A DNA stretch of 64,000 bases from Candidatus Thiodiazotropha sp. LNASS1 (GCF_964212655.1 NZ_OZ156465.1:4216001-4280000), one strand, 5' to 3'; positions 1 through 8,663 are shown, counted from the stretch's first letter. Notes: generated by a model from the letters alone, not told the origin. Translations and numbers: made by a program.

Positions 1-294
1 CAGCAGTTTATTTTTCCCGGTGGGATGCTCCCATCTCCAGAGCGCTTGCATTATCTTGCACGAAACCACGGTTTCAAAATAGTCGCAAAGGAGTGCTTTG
101 GCGCTGACTATGCAGAGACCTTGCGACGCTGGCGGCAGAATTTTCAGGAAAAACGGGAACAGGTCCTGGCGGCTGGTTTTGATATGCGTTTCGTACGTCT
201 GTGGGAGTTCTATCTTGCCTATTGCGAAGCTGGTTTCGACGAAGCGCGGATAGATGTCATGCAGTGTGCATTGGTAAAGGTAGAGTCAGCATGA
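1..294 (+). CDS. cfa: Cyclopropane-fatty-acyl-phospholipid synthase, C-terminal fragment
   Basis: This is the last 97 residues of an SAM-dependent methyltransferase that adds a methylene bridge to unsaturated acyl chains of membrane phospholipids. The gene starts outside the window, so only the C-terminal end is seen. The motif FPGGMLPS near the left edge, followed by the helix with YAETLRRWRQNF, is typical of the end of CFA synthases. The stop codon overlaps the ATG of the next gene (ATGA), which marks the start of a translationally coupled run of seven genes ending with a B12-type MerR regulator. In such operons CFA-like enzymes sometimes make furan or branched fatty acids rather than cyclopropanes, so the exact product is not certain. 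Confidence 0.9.
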   Translation, partial: QQFIFPGGMLPSPERLHYLARNHGFKIVAKECFGADYAETLRRWRQNFQEKREQVLAAGFDMRFVRLWEFYLAYCEAGFDEARIDVMQCALVKVESA

Positions 295-818
295 AAGCAC
301 TGCCGAAAGTCGTTGGGCCGCTTCTGTTACTTTGCCTTATATGGGGCGACGTCAACGCAAGGATCATTCCGCTGGCCGACTATCCATCACTGCGGAGCGT
401 GGGCAGCGGTGTTCTGACCTGGTGGGGCATCAGGGTCTACAAGGCAACCCTTTATGCGCCACAGGGAGAATACCGTCCGAACATGCCGCATGCCCTGGAA
501 ATCGTCTACCGCATGGATATCAGCCGAGAACGGCTGGCGAAAACCTCGCTCAAACAGATCGAAAAGATCCGGGGTCATGCGTTGGCGGACAGAGATGCGG
601 TACTCGACAAGTTCAAGGCGGTTTTTTGCGATGTCTCCGCTGGGGACGCGATAGTGGGTGTTCATCTGCCGGGTGAGGGCGCACGCTTCTACTGCCGGAA
701 AGATTATCTCGGCAGGATCGATGATCCCGAACTGGCGGCGGCTTTTTTCAATATATGGCTCAGTCCGGTAACAGCAAAGCCAAGGTTAAGGGCGGTGCTT
801 CTGGGTCAAGGCCAATGA
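291..818 (+). CDS. Chalcone-isomerase-like secreted protein
   Basis: The 175-residue protein begins with a signal peptide (MKALPKVVGPLLLLCLIWGDVNA) and then shows the chalcone-isomerase-like fold family pattern: a Gly-rich GSGVLTWWGIRVYKATLY strand pair, an EIVYRMDIS segment and a long helix rich in Lys. Bacterial members are periplasmic and have no proven enzymatic activity; they are thought to bind fatty acids. I chose the ATG at 291 because it overlaps the cfa stop as ATGA and gives a clean signal peptide. A longer frame opens upstream inside cfa but is not credible. Its place between CFA synthase and a permease suggests a role in handling modified lipids. Confidence 0.85.
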   Translation: MKALPKVVGPLLLLCLIWGDVNARIIPLADYPSLRSVGSGVLTWWGIRVYKATLYAPQGEYRPNMPHALEIVYRMDISRERLAKTSLKQIEKIRGHALADRDAVLDKFKAVFCDVSAGDAIVGVHLPGEGARFYCRKDYLGRIDDPELAAAFFNIWLSPVTAKPRLRAVLLGQGQ

Positions 819-2068
819 CCTCGAGGCAACGATTCGCCTATGGTCTGCTGGGTGCCCCGATGGCGATGGCGGCGCTCCCTGTCTACATCCATACTCCCAA
901 GTTGTATGGCGATGAACTGGGTTTGGGATTGGCGTTGACCGGGGCGATCCTGCTGGCTTCCCGCGCTCTGGATACCCTGCAAGACCCATGGTTGGGCAGG
1001 CTGGCCGATTTGATGCAGCGGCAGCACCGGGGATGGGCCGTGCTGGCCGGCGTGGCTGCGTCTGTTCTGGTGCTTGCCTATACGGCACTGTTCAATCCGC
1101 CGGAGATGCTGCAGTGGCAGCTTGCGCTTTGGTTCGGTGTGGCCCTGGTGCTTGTCTATACCGCCCATAGCGCACTCAATATCACCTATCTCGCCTGGGG
1201 TGCGAACGTCAGTCATGACAGCCACGAACGTACCCGACTGGTGGCATTTCGCGAGGGTTTCGGCCTATTCGGTGTGATCCTTGCCAGTCTGCTCCCGATG
1301 CTCTTTTCGTCATGGTTTCAAGGTGTCAATCCCTGGCTGCCCTACAGTTTTGTATTTTCCCTGTTTTTACTGCTGGCGATCTGGCTGTTGTTGTATCGGT
1401 TTCCGCTGCCGACAAAACATGGATTGACTGCTCAGGGCCTGTTCGGTCCCTTGCGGCAATCACCCTTCCGCCGACTGGCGACACTCTTCCTGCTTAACGG
1501 TTTTGCAGTGGCGATCGCCGGGACGCTGGCACTCTTTTATATTGCTGATGTGCTGCAGCTGGAAGCCTACAGCGGTCTCTTTCTTGCCACCTACTTTATC
1601 AGCGGTGCGGTCTCTCTTCCTTTGTGGCTGAGACTCTCGCGCAGATTAGGCAAGAGTGTGGCATGGGCGGTCGGTACTTTGGTTGCCGTGGTCGGATTTG
1701 TCTGGGCAGTGCAGCTGGGCGCTGACGACATGCTGCCTTACCTGCTGATCTGCCTGCTGTCGGGTGCGGCGCTTGGCGCCGACCTTGCGCTACCGGCGGC
1801 GATAGCTGCCGACATCATCCCGCAACAGGATAGGGGCAACACCGGTGGCTACTTCGGTATCTGGAGCCTGATCAACAAAGGGGTACCGGCACTTGCGGCA
1901 GGTTTGGGGCTGCCGCTGCTTGCGGGATTCGGCTACCAGCCTGGCGGCGGAGGGGGCTTGACCGCCCTTGCCATCCTGTATGCCGGTGTGCCTTGTCTTA
2001 TCAAACTGATCTCAGCAGGTTTGCTGATGCGCTGGCGAAGATCCCTGGAGGTTCAATATGTCTTTTAA
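815..2068 (+). CDS. MFS transporter of the GPH/MFS_2 type
   Basis: A 417-residue integral membrane protein with about twelve hydrophobic segments. It matches the sodium/sugar symporter-like MFS_2 group (COG2211): an N-terminal RQRFAYGLLGAPMAM segment and a DTLQDPWLGRLAD loop that corresponds to the conserved Asp-rich loop between helices 2 and 3. I chose the ATG at 815 because it overlaps the preceding stop (ATGA); an in-frame ATG at 755 would add 20 hydrophilic residues overlapping the previous gene. Permeases of this type recur in CFA/DUF3833 operons, where the substrate is unknown. Confidence 0.85.
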   Translation: MTSRQRFAYGLLGAPMAMAALPVYIHTPKLYGDELGLGLALTGAILLASRALDTLQDPWLGRLADLMQRQHRGWAVLAGVAASVLVLAYTALFNPPEMLQWQLALWFGVALVLVYTAHSALNITYLAWGANVSHDSHERTRLVAFREGFGLFGVILASLLPMLFSSWFQGVNPWLPYSFVFSLFLLLAIWLLLYRFPLPTKHGLTAQGLFGPLRQSPFRRLATLFLLNGFAVAIAGTLALFYIADVLQLEAYSGLFLATYFISGAVSLPLWLRLSRRLGKSVAWAVGTLVAVVGFVWAVQLGADDMLPYLLICLLSGAALGADLALPAAIAADIIPQQDRGNTGGYFGIWSLINKGVPALAAGLGLPLLAGFGYQPGGGGGLTALAILYAGVPCLIKLISAGLLMRWRRSLEVQYVF

Positions 2069-2588
2069 GCCGATGGCACTGCTTACAGTGGCGGTCTTGA
2101 GCGGGTGCGCGGGGGTTGATGTCAACCACTATGAAGATGAAAGGCCGGTATTGAAACTGGAGGAGTACTTCAATGGTACGGTCGATGGCTGGGGGATGTT
2201 TCAGAATCGTGATGGTCGTGTGGTAAAACGTTTCAAGGTCGTTGTCGATGCCAGCTGGGAGGGGGATCAGGGTGTGCTGGATGAGCATTTTACCTACAGT
2301 GACGGCACTAAACAGCAGCGCATCTGGCGCTTGACCAAGACCGGCGAGAATGACTACACGGGAATGGCGGATGATGTGATAGGCCGAGCAAGCGGTCGTG
2401 TTTCGGGGAATGCACTGCAATGGATCTACACGCTCAGTCTGCCGGTGGGAGAGAAGGTCTATCAGGTGCACTTCGACGACTGGATGTACCTGCAGGAGGA
2501 TGATGTTCTGCTCAACCGATCCGTGATGCGTAAATTTGGATTCCGGCTGGGCGAAGTCCTGCTGTTTTTCAAGAGGCGCGATCAATGA
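2058..2588 (+). CDS. DUF3833 family lipoprotein
   Basis: The 176-residue protein has a short signal sequence ending in the lipobox LSGC, so it is likely lipidated and anchored in the envelope. The body has the DUF3833 pattern: LEEYFNGTVDGWGMFQNRDGRVVKRF, a long beta-rich middle and a tail ending in a basic stretch. The family is a lipocalin-like, function-unknown group found almost only beside CFA synthase, chalcone-isomerase-like and SDR genes. The gene overlaps the permease by 11 bases and the SDR by 4. A role in binding or transporting modified fatty acids is inference from context. Confidence 0.88.
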   Translation: MSFKPMALLTVAVLSGCAGVDVNHYEDERPVLKLEEYFNGTVDGWGMFQNRDGRVVKRFKVVVDASWEGDQGVLDEHFTYSDGTKQQRIWRLTKTGENDYTGMADDVIGRASGRVSGNALQWIYTLSLPVGEKVYQVHFDDWMYLQEDDVLLNRSVMRKFGFRLGEVLLFFKRRDQ

Positions 2589-3352
2589 GTTTGAATCCAC
2601 GGATAATCGATTGGCGCGGAAAAAGGGTCTGGATCATTGGCGCCAGCAGCGGCATTGGTGCTGCACTGGCGGCTGCAATGGGACAGCGTGGCGCCCGTCT
2701 GGCCGTCAGTGCCAGAAGAGAGGAGAACCTGTGGGATATATCTGGCAGAGAGACGCTTGTGATGCCGCTTGATGTAACCCGGATGGAGTCACTGACCAGG
2801 GTGCGGGATGAACTGCTGAATCGTTGGGGAGGGATCGATATGGTCGTCTATTGTGCAGGGGTCTACACGCCCATGCGAAGCTGGGAGCTCGACTTGGCGA
2901 CGGTCAGGCAGGGTCTCGATACGAACCTTCAGGGTGCCTACAATATGTTGGATGCGGTGTTGCCGCTCTATCTTCAGCAGGCGGGTGGCGCGTTCTGTCT
3001 TGTCGCAAGCGTGGCAGGTTATACCGGACTGCCGAAGGCGCTGGCCTATGGTCCGGGCAAGGCGGCTTTGATCAACCTGGCGCAGGTCCTTTATACCGAT
3101 CTTTCCGCACAGGGGATCGATGTCTATCTGGTCAATCCCGGTTTTGTGGAGACCCGCCTGACTGAGCAGAACGACTTCAAGATGCCAGCCCTGATCAGTG
3201 CGCAGCAGGCCGCAGCAGAGATTCTGAAAGGGTTGGGGCAGGGGCGATTCGAAATCCACTTTCCAAAACGTTTCACATACTGGATGAAACTGCTCGGTTG
3301 TCTGCCCGACAGGCTGAGATTCCCGTTGTTGAAAAGGGCGGTGGGATCATGA
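2585..3352 (+). CDS. Short-chain dehydrogenase/reductase
   Basis: A 255-residue classical SDR. The nucleotide-binding motif GASSGIG sits near residue 20, the catalytic Ser is in VASVAGYTG and the YxxxK motif is YGPGK. Arg residues after the Gly-rich loop (SARRE) fit a preference for NADP(H), though this is only suggestive. It overlaps the DUF3833 gene and the NTF2-like gene by four bases each (ATGA), so the genes are probably translationally coupled. The substrate is not evident; an oxidised or modified lipid is plausible given the operon. Confidence 0.9.
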   Translation: MSLNPRIIDWRGKRVWIIGASSGIGAALAAAMGQRGARLAVSARREENLWDISGRETLVMPLDVTRMESLTRVRDELLNRWGGIDMVVYCAGVYTPMRSWELDLATVRQGLDTNLQGAYNMLDAVLPLYLQQAGGAFCLVASVAGYTGLPKALAYGPGKAALINLAQVLYTDLSAQGIDVYLVNPGFVETRLTEQNDFKMPALISAQQAAAEILKGLGQGRFEIHFPKRFTYWMKLLGCLPDRLRFPLLKRAVGS

Positions 3353-3798
3353 AGATCGACAAACTGGTGGATTGGTATCAAAAGCTCTCACCATCATCCT
3401 TAAACAGCATCGGTGAGTTCTATCATGAATCGGCAAGCTTTCAGGATCCATTCAATCGTGTGCAAGGATCGGCGCAGATTGCCGCTCTCCTGCAGCACAT
3501 GTTCGATACCACGGAGAACCCCGGTTTCATTGTGAAACAGATCCATATCGACGGTGATGTTATCTGGATCAGCTGGATCTTCTGTTGTGGCCTGCGAGGT
3601 AGAAAGATCACCATCGAAGGGGCCTCGCAACTGGTATTATCGCAAGATGGACGGATCATCCGGCATCGTGACTACTGGGATGCCGCGGATCTTTACCAAC
3701 AACTACCGTTGATAGGTACAATGATCCGCACGTTGAAAAGAAGATTCAAGGTCAAGACAGGATGCCCTTCATCTGGAAAATTGTTGCATGAACGATAG
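3349..3798 (+). CDS. NTF2-like / SnoaL-like protein
   Basis: The 149-residue protein has the nuclear-transport-factor-2-like fold pattern: LVDWYQKLSPSSL at the N-terminus, a SFQDPFNRVQG segment and RHRDYWDAADLYQQLPLIG near the end. The HRDYWD motif is typical of small NTF2-like proteins found beside DUF3833 and SDR genes. I chose the ATG at 3349 for its ATGA overlap with the SDR stop; the longer frame from 3298 lies inside the SDR. The C-terminus overlaps the MerR gene by 11 bases. The family includes enzymes and pure ligand-binding proteins, so no activity is assigned. Confidence 0.82.
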   Translation: MKIDKLVDWYQKLSPSSLNSIGEFYHESASFQDPFNRVQGSAQIAALLQHMFDTTENPGFIVKQIHIDGDVIWISWIFCCGLRGRKITIEGASQLVLSQDGRIIRHRDYWDAADLYQQLPLIGTMIRTLKRRFKVKTGCPSSGKLLHER

Positions 3799-4678
3799 TC
3801 ATACTATCAGCGAGGTCTCCCGAATTTCGGGTATTCCGAAAGATTTGCTGAGGATGTGGGAGAGACGCTACAACTATCCCAAGCCGGCACGCGATGACAA
3901 CGGCGACCGAATCTATAGTGACGATGAGCTGAATAAGCTTACACTCATCAGGCAACTGGTGGACCAGGGGCGCAGGCCCGGTAAATTGATGGCACTGGAT
4001 CTCGCAGAGTTGACGGTGTTGTTGAAGCAATCCAGTGTTGAATTCGATTTCGATCGTCTGATTGATCTTCTGAAGGCGGACGAAGCAGTCGATCTGCACG
4101 ACTGGTTGTATCAGCAACTTCAGCACCTTGGTCTGCGTGCCTTTATACACAGGGTGATAGTTCCCGCGAATCAGAAAGTCGGTGATGCCTGGAGAGTGGG
4201 TGATTTGGCTATATACCAAGAGCATTTATACACTGAACTGATCAAGAATCTGGTGCGCCAATCACTGGCGGATTATCCCCGCACGGCTGGTAGGCCGCGG
4301 GTTATGTTGACCACCCTTCCCGGTGAAATGCACAGCCTCGGTCTGCTGATGGTGGAGGGCCTGCTGAGGCTGGCTGGTGCTGAGGTGATTTCGTTCGGTA
4401 TCGAAATGCCTTTTCGCGATATCAGGGAGGCTGCCCAGCGTCATCAGGTCGATGTGATAGGCCTCTCATTCAGCGGACACTTCAAACTTGACGATGCCAT
4501 CGTGATGTTGAGCGGCTTACGCAATATGATCGACGCGAAGACTGAAATCTGGGTTGGGGGAGCGGCCTTTGATGGTGCTGCTGAACTTCCCGGTGGTATA
4601 GATCTGCTCGATGGCCTGCATGGTGTGGAACAGGCGCTGGCTTATTGGAATCGACGCTTGAATGATCCGGCTGTCTGA
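3788..4678 (+). CDS. MerR-family regulator with B12-binding domain (CarH/LitR type)
   Basis: The 296-residue protein has an N-terminal MerR helix-turn-helix (ISEVSRISGIPKDLLRMWERRYNYPKP), a helical B12-cap domain and a C-terminal Rossmann B12-binding domain. The cap carries W135 and E145-H146, the W-x9-EH motif that houses the adenosyl group in CarH. The cobalamin-ligating motif E180-x-H182-x-x-G is present, so H182 should be the lower axial ligand. The residue after W135 is Arg, whereas CarH of Thermus has a His there (H132) that forms the light-induced bis-His adduct. The protein probably represses or senses for the operon it closes. A pure light sensor is likely but not certain because of that change. 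Confidence 0.9.
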   Translation: MNDSHTISEVSRISGIPKDLLRMWERRYNYPKPARDDNGDRIYSDDELNKLTLIRQLVDQGRRPGKLMALDLAELTVLLKQSSVEFDFDRLIDLLKADEAVDLHDWLYQQLQHLGLRAFIHRVIVPANQKVGDAWRVGDLAIYQEHLYTELIKNLVRQSLADYPRTAGRPRVMLTTLPGEMHSLGLLMVEGLLRLAGAEVISFGIEMPFRDIREAAQRHQVDVIGLSFSGHFKLDDAIVMLSGLRNMIDAKTEIWVGGAAFDGAAELPGGIDLLDGLHGVEQALAYWNRRLNDPAV

Positions 4679-4747
4679 GTGGATTGGCATGAGAGCGGTT
4701 TAGAGAGGACACGGGTAACATCAGGCGGTCGATGTTTACTCTTGCGA

Positions 4748-5221
4748 TCAGGTTTTGATATAGGTCCCCATCAATATTGCCTCCTCTATGATATGTCCTG
4801 TCATTGCCTCTTCCACTTCGCGCTTGCGAGGCTGCCGCAAACCCTCCAACACGGTATCCAGGGCATACAGCTTGTGGAAATAGCGATGGCGACCGATCGG
4901 TGGGCAAGGTCCGCCATAACCGGTTCGATTCCAGTCATTGATCCCTTCCCCCGTTCCGTGAGGCAGGTCGGTGGGGTTAACAGCCTCCGGTAGTTCACGG
5001 GTCTCCGGCGGCAGGTTGAAGAGCACCCAATGGACCCACACCATTTTCGGCGCCATGGGATCGGGTGCATCGGGGTCGTCCACAATCAGAACCAGACTTC
5101 GGGTGTTGTCAGGTACGCCGTCCCACTGTAGCTGGGGCGATATATCCGCGCCTTGGCAGGTAAACTGGGCAGGTATTCCCCCTCCGTCTGAAAATGCGCT
5201 GGAGAGCAGAGTCAATGGCAT
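4748..5221 (-). CDS. YbhB/YbcL-family Raf kinase inhibitor-like protein
   Basis: A 157-residue cytosolic-looking member of the PEBP family. It shows FTCQGADISPQLQW, the DPDAPDP loop, WVHWVLFNLP and GYGGPCPPIGRHRYFHKLYALD, all hallmark ligand-pocket segments (DPDxP and GxPP-x-GxHRY). I chose the ATG at 5221 because it is preceded by GGGAGAT and gives a start at MPLTL; an in-frame start at 5299 adds 26 unlike residues. It converges with the MerR gene. Bacterial members bind small anionic ligands or phospholipid heads, but the physiological role is unknown. Confidence 0.9.
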   Translation of the reverse strand: MPLTLLSSAFSDGGGIPAQFTCQGADISPQLQWDGVPDNTRSLVLIVDDPDAPDPMAPKMVWVHWVLFNLPPETRELPEAVNPTDLPHGTGEGINDWNRTGYGGPCPPIGRHRYFHKLYALDTVLEGLRQPRKREVEEAMTGHIIEEAILMGTYIKT

Positions 5222-5504
5222 GGTTATCTCCCGATCTGGATCTGTGATGGGATTAAGTGTAGCCGATTCCAGGCGGCAGACTGGTAACTTGCGGTCCACC
5301 CGGATATTTTAGCGAGATAGGTTATGGCGACGCAGTTTTTCACGCAGGGATGTCGCCGGATACGGCGGTGCATGCACTGACGTCCGGTTGAAATGAGTAA
5401 TTGAAACGGCATATAGTTTACCCCACTGAACTCGCGGTTTTCATATAACAAAAAATGGTTCAGCAGGATCTCAATGGACCATCTGCAAACGGAGGGGCAA
5501 GTCG

Positions 5505-7061
5505 ATGGTATATACTCACAAGCATCCGGCGCTACTGATAATGGGCGTCATTTTCCTGGTTATCGGCGCATCCGCCCAATTCGGCCTTCAGGAGGGGCTG
5601 ATCGGCTATCTGAAGATCTCTAAATACCTTGGTGAGATGACCGGCCTCGCCTACACAGCGGGTGTGATCGGCGTGGTCGTGGGTCTCTGGCATCTGTTCG
5701 GAACCCACGAGGAGGGGAATCTGGACTACTACCTCTCTACCGTGGCCGGGGTCATCTTCATTCTGCTGGTGGCAATGATCGTTCGCTGGTATCTCGCTCC
5801 GATCGTGGCGGTCCTGAGCAAGGGCCTGGGGCCGGTGATGGGCGCTAAATATCTGCACCAGGTCCTGGGCCTCAACTATGTGGTGCTGGGCATTCTGGCC
5901 GGTATCCTGATCGTCAATGTGTTCAGGATTCCCGACTGGGCCGATAACGGTATCCGCATGTCGAGGCTGGGGCTGAAGACCGGCGTTATTCTACTGGGCA
6001 CGCTCTACAGCCTTGCCGAACTGGCCCACCTTGGGCGTCTCTCGGTGGTGCTGATCGGCTTTTTCGTGCTCGGCTCCGTCGGCCTGGTGCTCTGGTTTGC
6101 CCGCCGCCGCAACTTACCCAATTCAATGGGTGGCGTGCTTTCCGCCGGCATGGGGGTCTGTGGGGTTTCGGCGACGGTCGCCGCGGCACCCGTCGTACAG
6201 GCCAAATCGGTGGAGATCGCCTATACCATAGGCACCATTCTGCTCTGGGGCGTCGGTTGCATGTTCATCTTTCCGGTCATCGGTCAGCTGTTGGGTCTGG
6301 GGCATATCCAGTTCGGCGCCTGGGCCGGCACGGGTATCCTCAACTCGGCCCAGGTAGCCGGTGCGGCATTGGCTTACCAGCCCGACGGCATCGAAACACT
6401 TAAAGTGGCGGAGATCTTCAATATCACCAGGGTGTTGTTCCTCCCCATCATCGTGCTCTGGCTGGCACTCTGGTATGTGCGTCGTGAAGAGGACGCGGAA
6501 GCGGTCAATACCGGGCGTGTGATATTTGAGAAATTTCCGGTCTTCGTGATCGGCTTCATTCTGATGTTCGCCCTCTCTTCAACCGGCATTTTCGCACCCG
6601 CCAATCACTATAAAGGCAAATACTTCGACAATGATATTGCCGCAGAGAAGCTGCTGAAGCCTGAGCAGGTGGCAAGCCTGCAGCAGGCGTTGCCCAAGGT
6701 CCAGCGCGTGGATCGCCAGCAGGCGCTGAGACGATTGATCGAGAACCGCAAGGTGATGAGTATCGATGACGATGCCACACTGCGCGGTTTGGTCAATGCG
6801 CAGGTGCTCACGAAGGATGCCAACAAGATCCTCAAAGGCGCACACAAGGCGGTGCGGCATACGGCAAAGAAGATCAAGAAGTTCAGGCAGTGGATCACCC
6901 TGCTGTTCGCCTTCGGCCTGACCGGTCTCGGTATGCAGATCACCGTAGCCTCGATCAAGCAGGCGGGTGGGCAGCCACTGGTGATCGGCGGCGTGGTGGG
7001 CACCACCAAAGCGGTGCTGTCACTCCTTGTGATCATGCTGTTTGTGCATGAAACCATCTAA
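5505..7061 (+). CDS. YeiH/UPF0324-family putative anion (sulfate) exporter
   Basis: The 518-residue protein has roughly twelve membrane segments and the UPF0324 signatures MGVCGVSATVAAAPVVQA, AGTGILNSAQVAGAAL and, near the end, GLTGLGMQITVASIKQAGG. Members are predicted secondary exporters, named putative sulfate exporters. It is much longer than E. coli YeiH (about 350 residues). The extra length is an N-terminal membrane module and a hydrophilic, Lys/Arg-rich insert of about 110 residues (approximately 360-470) before the last helices. A GGAGG-like site lies a few bases before the ATG. It is followed by a tiny membrane protein and a universal stress protein, probably one transcript. Confidence 0.85.
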   Translation: MVYTHKHPALLIMGVIFLVIGASAQFGLQEGLIGYLKISKYLGEMTGLAYTAGVIGVVVGLWHLFGTHEEGNLDYYLSTVAGVIFILLVAMIVRWYLAPIVAVLSKGLGPVMGAKYLHQVLGLNYVVLGILAGILIVNVFRIPDWADNGIRMSRLGLKTGVILLGTLYSLAELAHLGRLSVVLIGFFVLGSVGLVLWFARRRNLPNSMGGVLSAGMGVCGVSATVAAAPVVQAKSVEIAYTIGTILLWGVGCMFIFPVIGQLLGLGHIQFGAWAGTGILNSAQVAGAALAYQPDGIETLKVAEIFNITRVLFLPIIVLWLALWYVRREEDAEAVNTGRVIFEKFPVFVIGFILMFALSSTGIFAPANHYKGKYFDNDIAAEKLLKPEQVASLQQALPKVQRVDRQQALRRLIENRKVMSIDDDATLRGLVNAQVLTKDANKILKGAHKAVRHTAKKIKKFRQWITLLFAFGLTGLGMQITVASIKQAGGQPLVIGGVVGTTKAVLSLLVIMLFVHETI

Positions 7062-7078
7062 TCCGGAGGAGAATTTCC

Positions 7079-7240
7079 ATGATCGACCAGCATAGTCAAG
7101 ATATCGATCTGCAGGAAGAGGCGGGGGCCAAATTCCATCGTGGTTCAGCGCTCTCGATTTTTGCCAGTGACCGGCGTGAAGACTTTGTCGCCCTGATCCT
7201 GGCGCTGTTGATTGCACTGGGCGTCTACTTTTTCAGTTGA
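7079..7240 (+). CDS. Small single-span membrane protein
   Basis: This 53-residue gene has a strong ribosome-binding site (CCGGAGGAG) seven bases before the ATG. The first half is acidic and polar; the last 17 residues (FVALILALLIALGVYFF) form one membrane helix ending two residues before the stop. It starts 17 bases after the YeiH-like gene and ends 23 bases before the universal stress gene, so all three are likely co-transcribed. Small proteins with this layout are often found beside large YeiH-type transporters. A subunit or regulator role is inference. Confidence 0.75.
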   Translation: MIDQHSQDIDLQEEAGAKFHRGSALSIFASDRREDFVALILALLIALGVYFFS

Positions 7241-7263
7241 GCGGGCCGTGGTGAAAGGCATTG

Positions 7264-7728
7264 ATGAATCCCAAGCGAATACTTTGTGCCAGCCACGGCA
7301 CCGATGGTGCCCGCGCAGCTGAAGAGCAGGCATTGCGCTTGTGTCACAGTGACGTCGCCCTGCACCACCTGATAGTGGTACCCGAGTTCTGGAAAGGAAT
7401 GATGGGTGATGATTGGCTCAACAACGCAGTAACCCGGGAAAGGTTCGGGAACTATCTCGAAGGGCAGCTCGACGGTGAAGTCGCAGAGGTGGTGGAGCGG
7501 TTGGATAGGGCCACTCAGGAGACCGGCGCCGAATTCAGTTATGAGTCCCGTTTCGGCAAGCCGGCGGAATGCCTGGTTGATGCAAGCAGGGGCAGGGTAT
7601 TCGACCTTGTCGTCATCGGTTCGCCACGACCCAAAGGCATGCATGGCCTTCGCTCCCGAATGGACATCGGGACGCTGGTGCGCGCGCTCCAAATCCCGTT
7701 GTTGATTGTACCCCATCCCGGGTCATGA
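7264..7728 (+). CDS. Universal stress protein A-like protein
   Basis: The 154-residue protein has the UspA fold: ILCASHGTDGARAAEEQAL at the N-terminus, a DLVVIGSPRPKGMHGLRSRMDIGTLVRAL segment and a final strand LLIVPHP. The usual ATP-binding G-x2-G-x9-G(S/T) loop is altered here (GSPRPKG-HGLRSRMDIGT), so nucleotide binding is uncertain. I chose the ATG at 7264; a TTG codon lies just before it. The stop overlaps the next start by four bases (ATGA). Its place after an anion exporter suggests a stress or transport-modulating role. Confidence 0.85.
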   Translation: MNPKRILCASHGTDGARAAEEQALRLCHSDVALHHLIVVPEFWKGMMGDDWLNNAVTRERFGNYLEGQLDGEVAEVVERLDRATQETGAEFSYESRFGKPAECLVDASRGRVFDLVVIGSPRPKGMHGLRSRMDIGTLVRALQIPLLIVPHPGS

Positions 7729-8318
7729 GTGCCGTTCCATCCGAAGATGCTGCCTGGGTAACTATCGAGACACCACTCTCCCCGATCCGGTTGCAGAATT
7801 TCATTGGCGACTTGGAACGTCTGTTCCGCATCAATTCACTGCTCGAGTTCGAGCGATGGGAGTCTGTGGGCAATGATCGGATCTCCTTCGAAGCAATCAA
7901 TCTCAGCAACGGCAAGCATGAGAAAGCCGAACTCAGCGTGGAGCATATCGATGGGGGCTTGCGGATCAACTACGATCGGCTGCTCAAAAGTTCCACCAGT
8001 ATCCAGGTTGAGCCATCAATAACGAGTGGCAGCAGTCTCACTATTACCGACGACTACTCCGGCACCGAGGAGACAGAGCGGCGGCGGCGATTGGACGAGG
8101 TGGATCGCAGCCTCGAACAGTGGGGACGGGACCTGCACGGTTATCTGCGGTTGTGGCACCGCTGGTCCTGGCTGCCGCCCTGGCGTTGGTATATGCAACG
8201 GGTTTGGCAGCCGATGAAACCCTCGGCACGGCGTATCACCCGCTGGATAGTTTGGATCACTTTCGCCGAGATGGCGGTCGTTCTGCTACTGATCGCGATT
8301 CTGGTAATAGAACAGTAG
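7725..8318 (+). CDS. Hypothetical tail-anchored membrane protein
   Basis: I do not recognise the 197-residue product. The first 95 residues resemble an SRPBCC-like beta-rich domain (FIGDLERLFRINSLLEFERW, then alternating strands). A charged EETERRRRLDEVDRSLEQW helix follows, then a Trp/Arg-rich patch, and finally a single hydrophobic helix (IVWITFAEMAVVLLLIAILVI) that ends at the C-terminus. That layout suggests a tail-anchored inner-membrane protein facing the cytoplasm. It overlaps the universal stress gene by four bases and probably closes the operon that begins with the YeiH-like transporter. Confidence 0.7.
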   Translation: MSAVPSEDAAWVTIETPLSPIRLQNFIGDLERLFRINSLLEFERWESVGNDRISFEAINLSNGKHEKAELSVEHIDGGLRINYDRLLKSSTSIQVEPSITSGSSLTITDDYSGTEETERRRRLDEVDRSLEQWGRDLHGYLRLWHRWSWLPPWRWYMQRVWQPMKPSARRITRWIVWITFAEMAVVLLLIAILVIEQ

Positions 8319-8663
8319 CTGCCGGTTGACGGGGACCCGGGGTCAGATTCGAGACGGCGGAGGCAGTTGTGACTGGCAACCCGGGGGATGATTCATCTGC
8401 AGGCTGGAAAAGGCTGATTAATACACTCACTACCTGACCGAAATCGCCAACCAGCCTATCCTGGATGATTCCATGCATACAGATCCGAGTTGAGTGCTCC
8501 GGCATGAAATCTGTGTAAATTTGAATTCAGGAACCCTATGTACAAATGGGTATAGTAAAATCCCTAATATCAGCCAGACTTCAATTGTTATGGGTTGTTA
8601 TTTATCCGGTTTTTTAAGGAGAACGATAACCACAAGGAAAGATGGTCGATACTGGGGTCGGTG
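8319..8663. other. Intergenic region without a recognisable gene
   Basis: This stretch separates the stress operon from the diguanylate cyclase. No credible coding frame or RNA was found. An AT-rich TATAGTAAAAT stretch at about 8551-8561 could be a -10 region for the downstream gene, but there is no clear partner -35 box. Confidence 0.4.

Noticed and set aside
2001..2600. Long minus-strand open frame opposite the DUF3833 gene
   Set aside because: It is antisense to a recognised lipoprotein gene, has no ribosome site and its protein resembles nothing.
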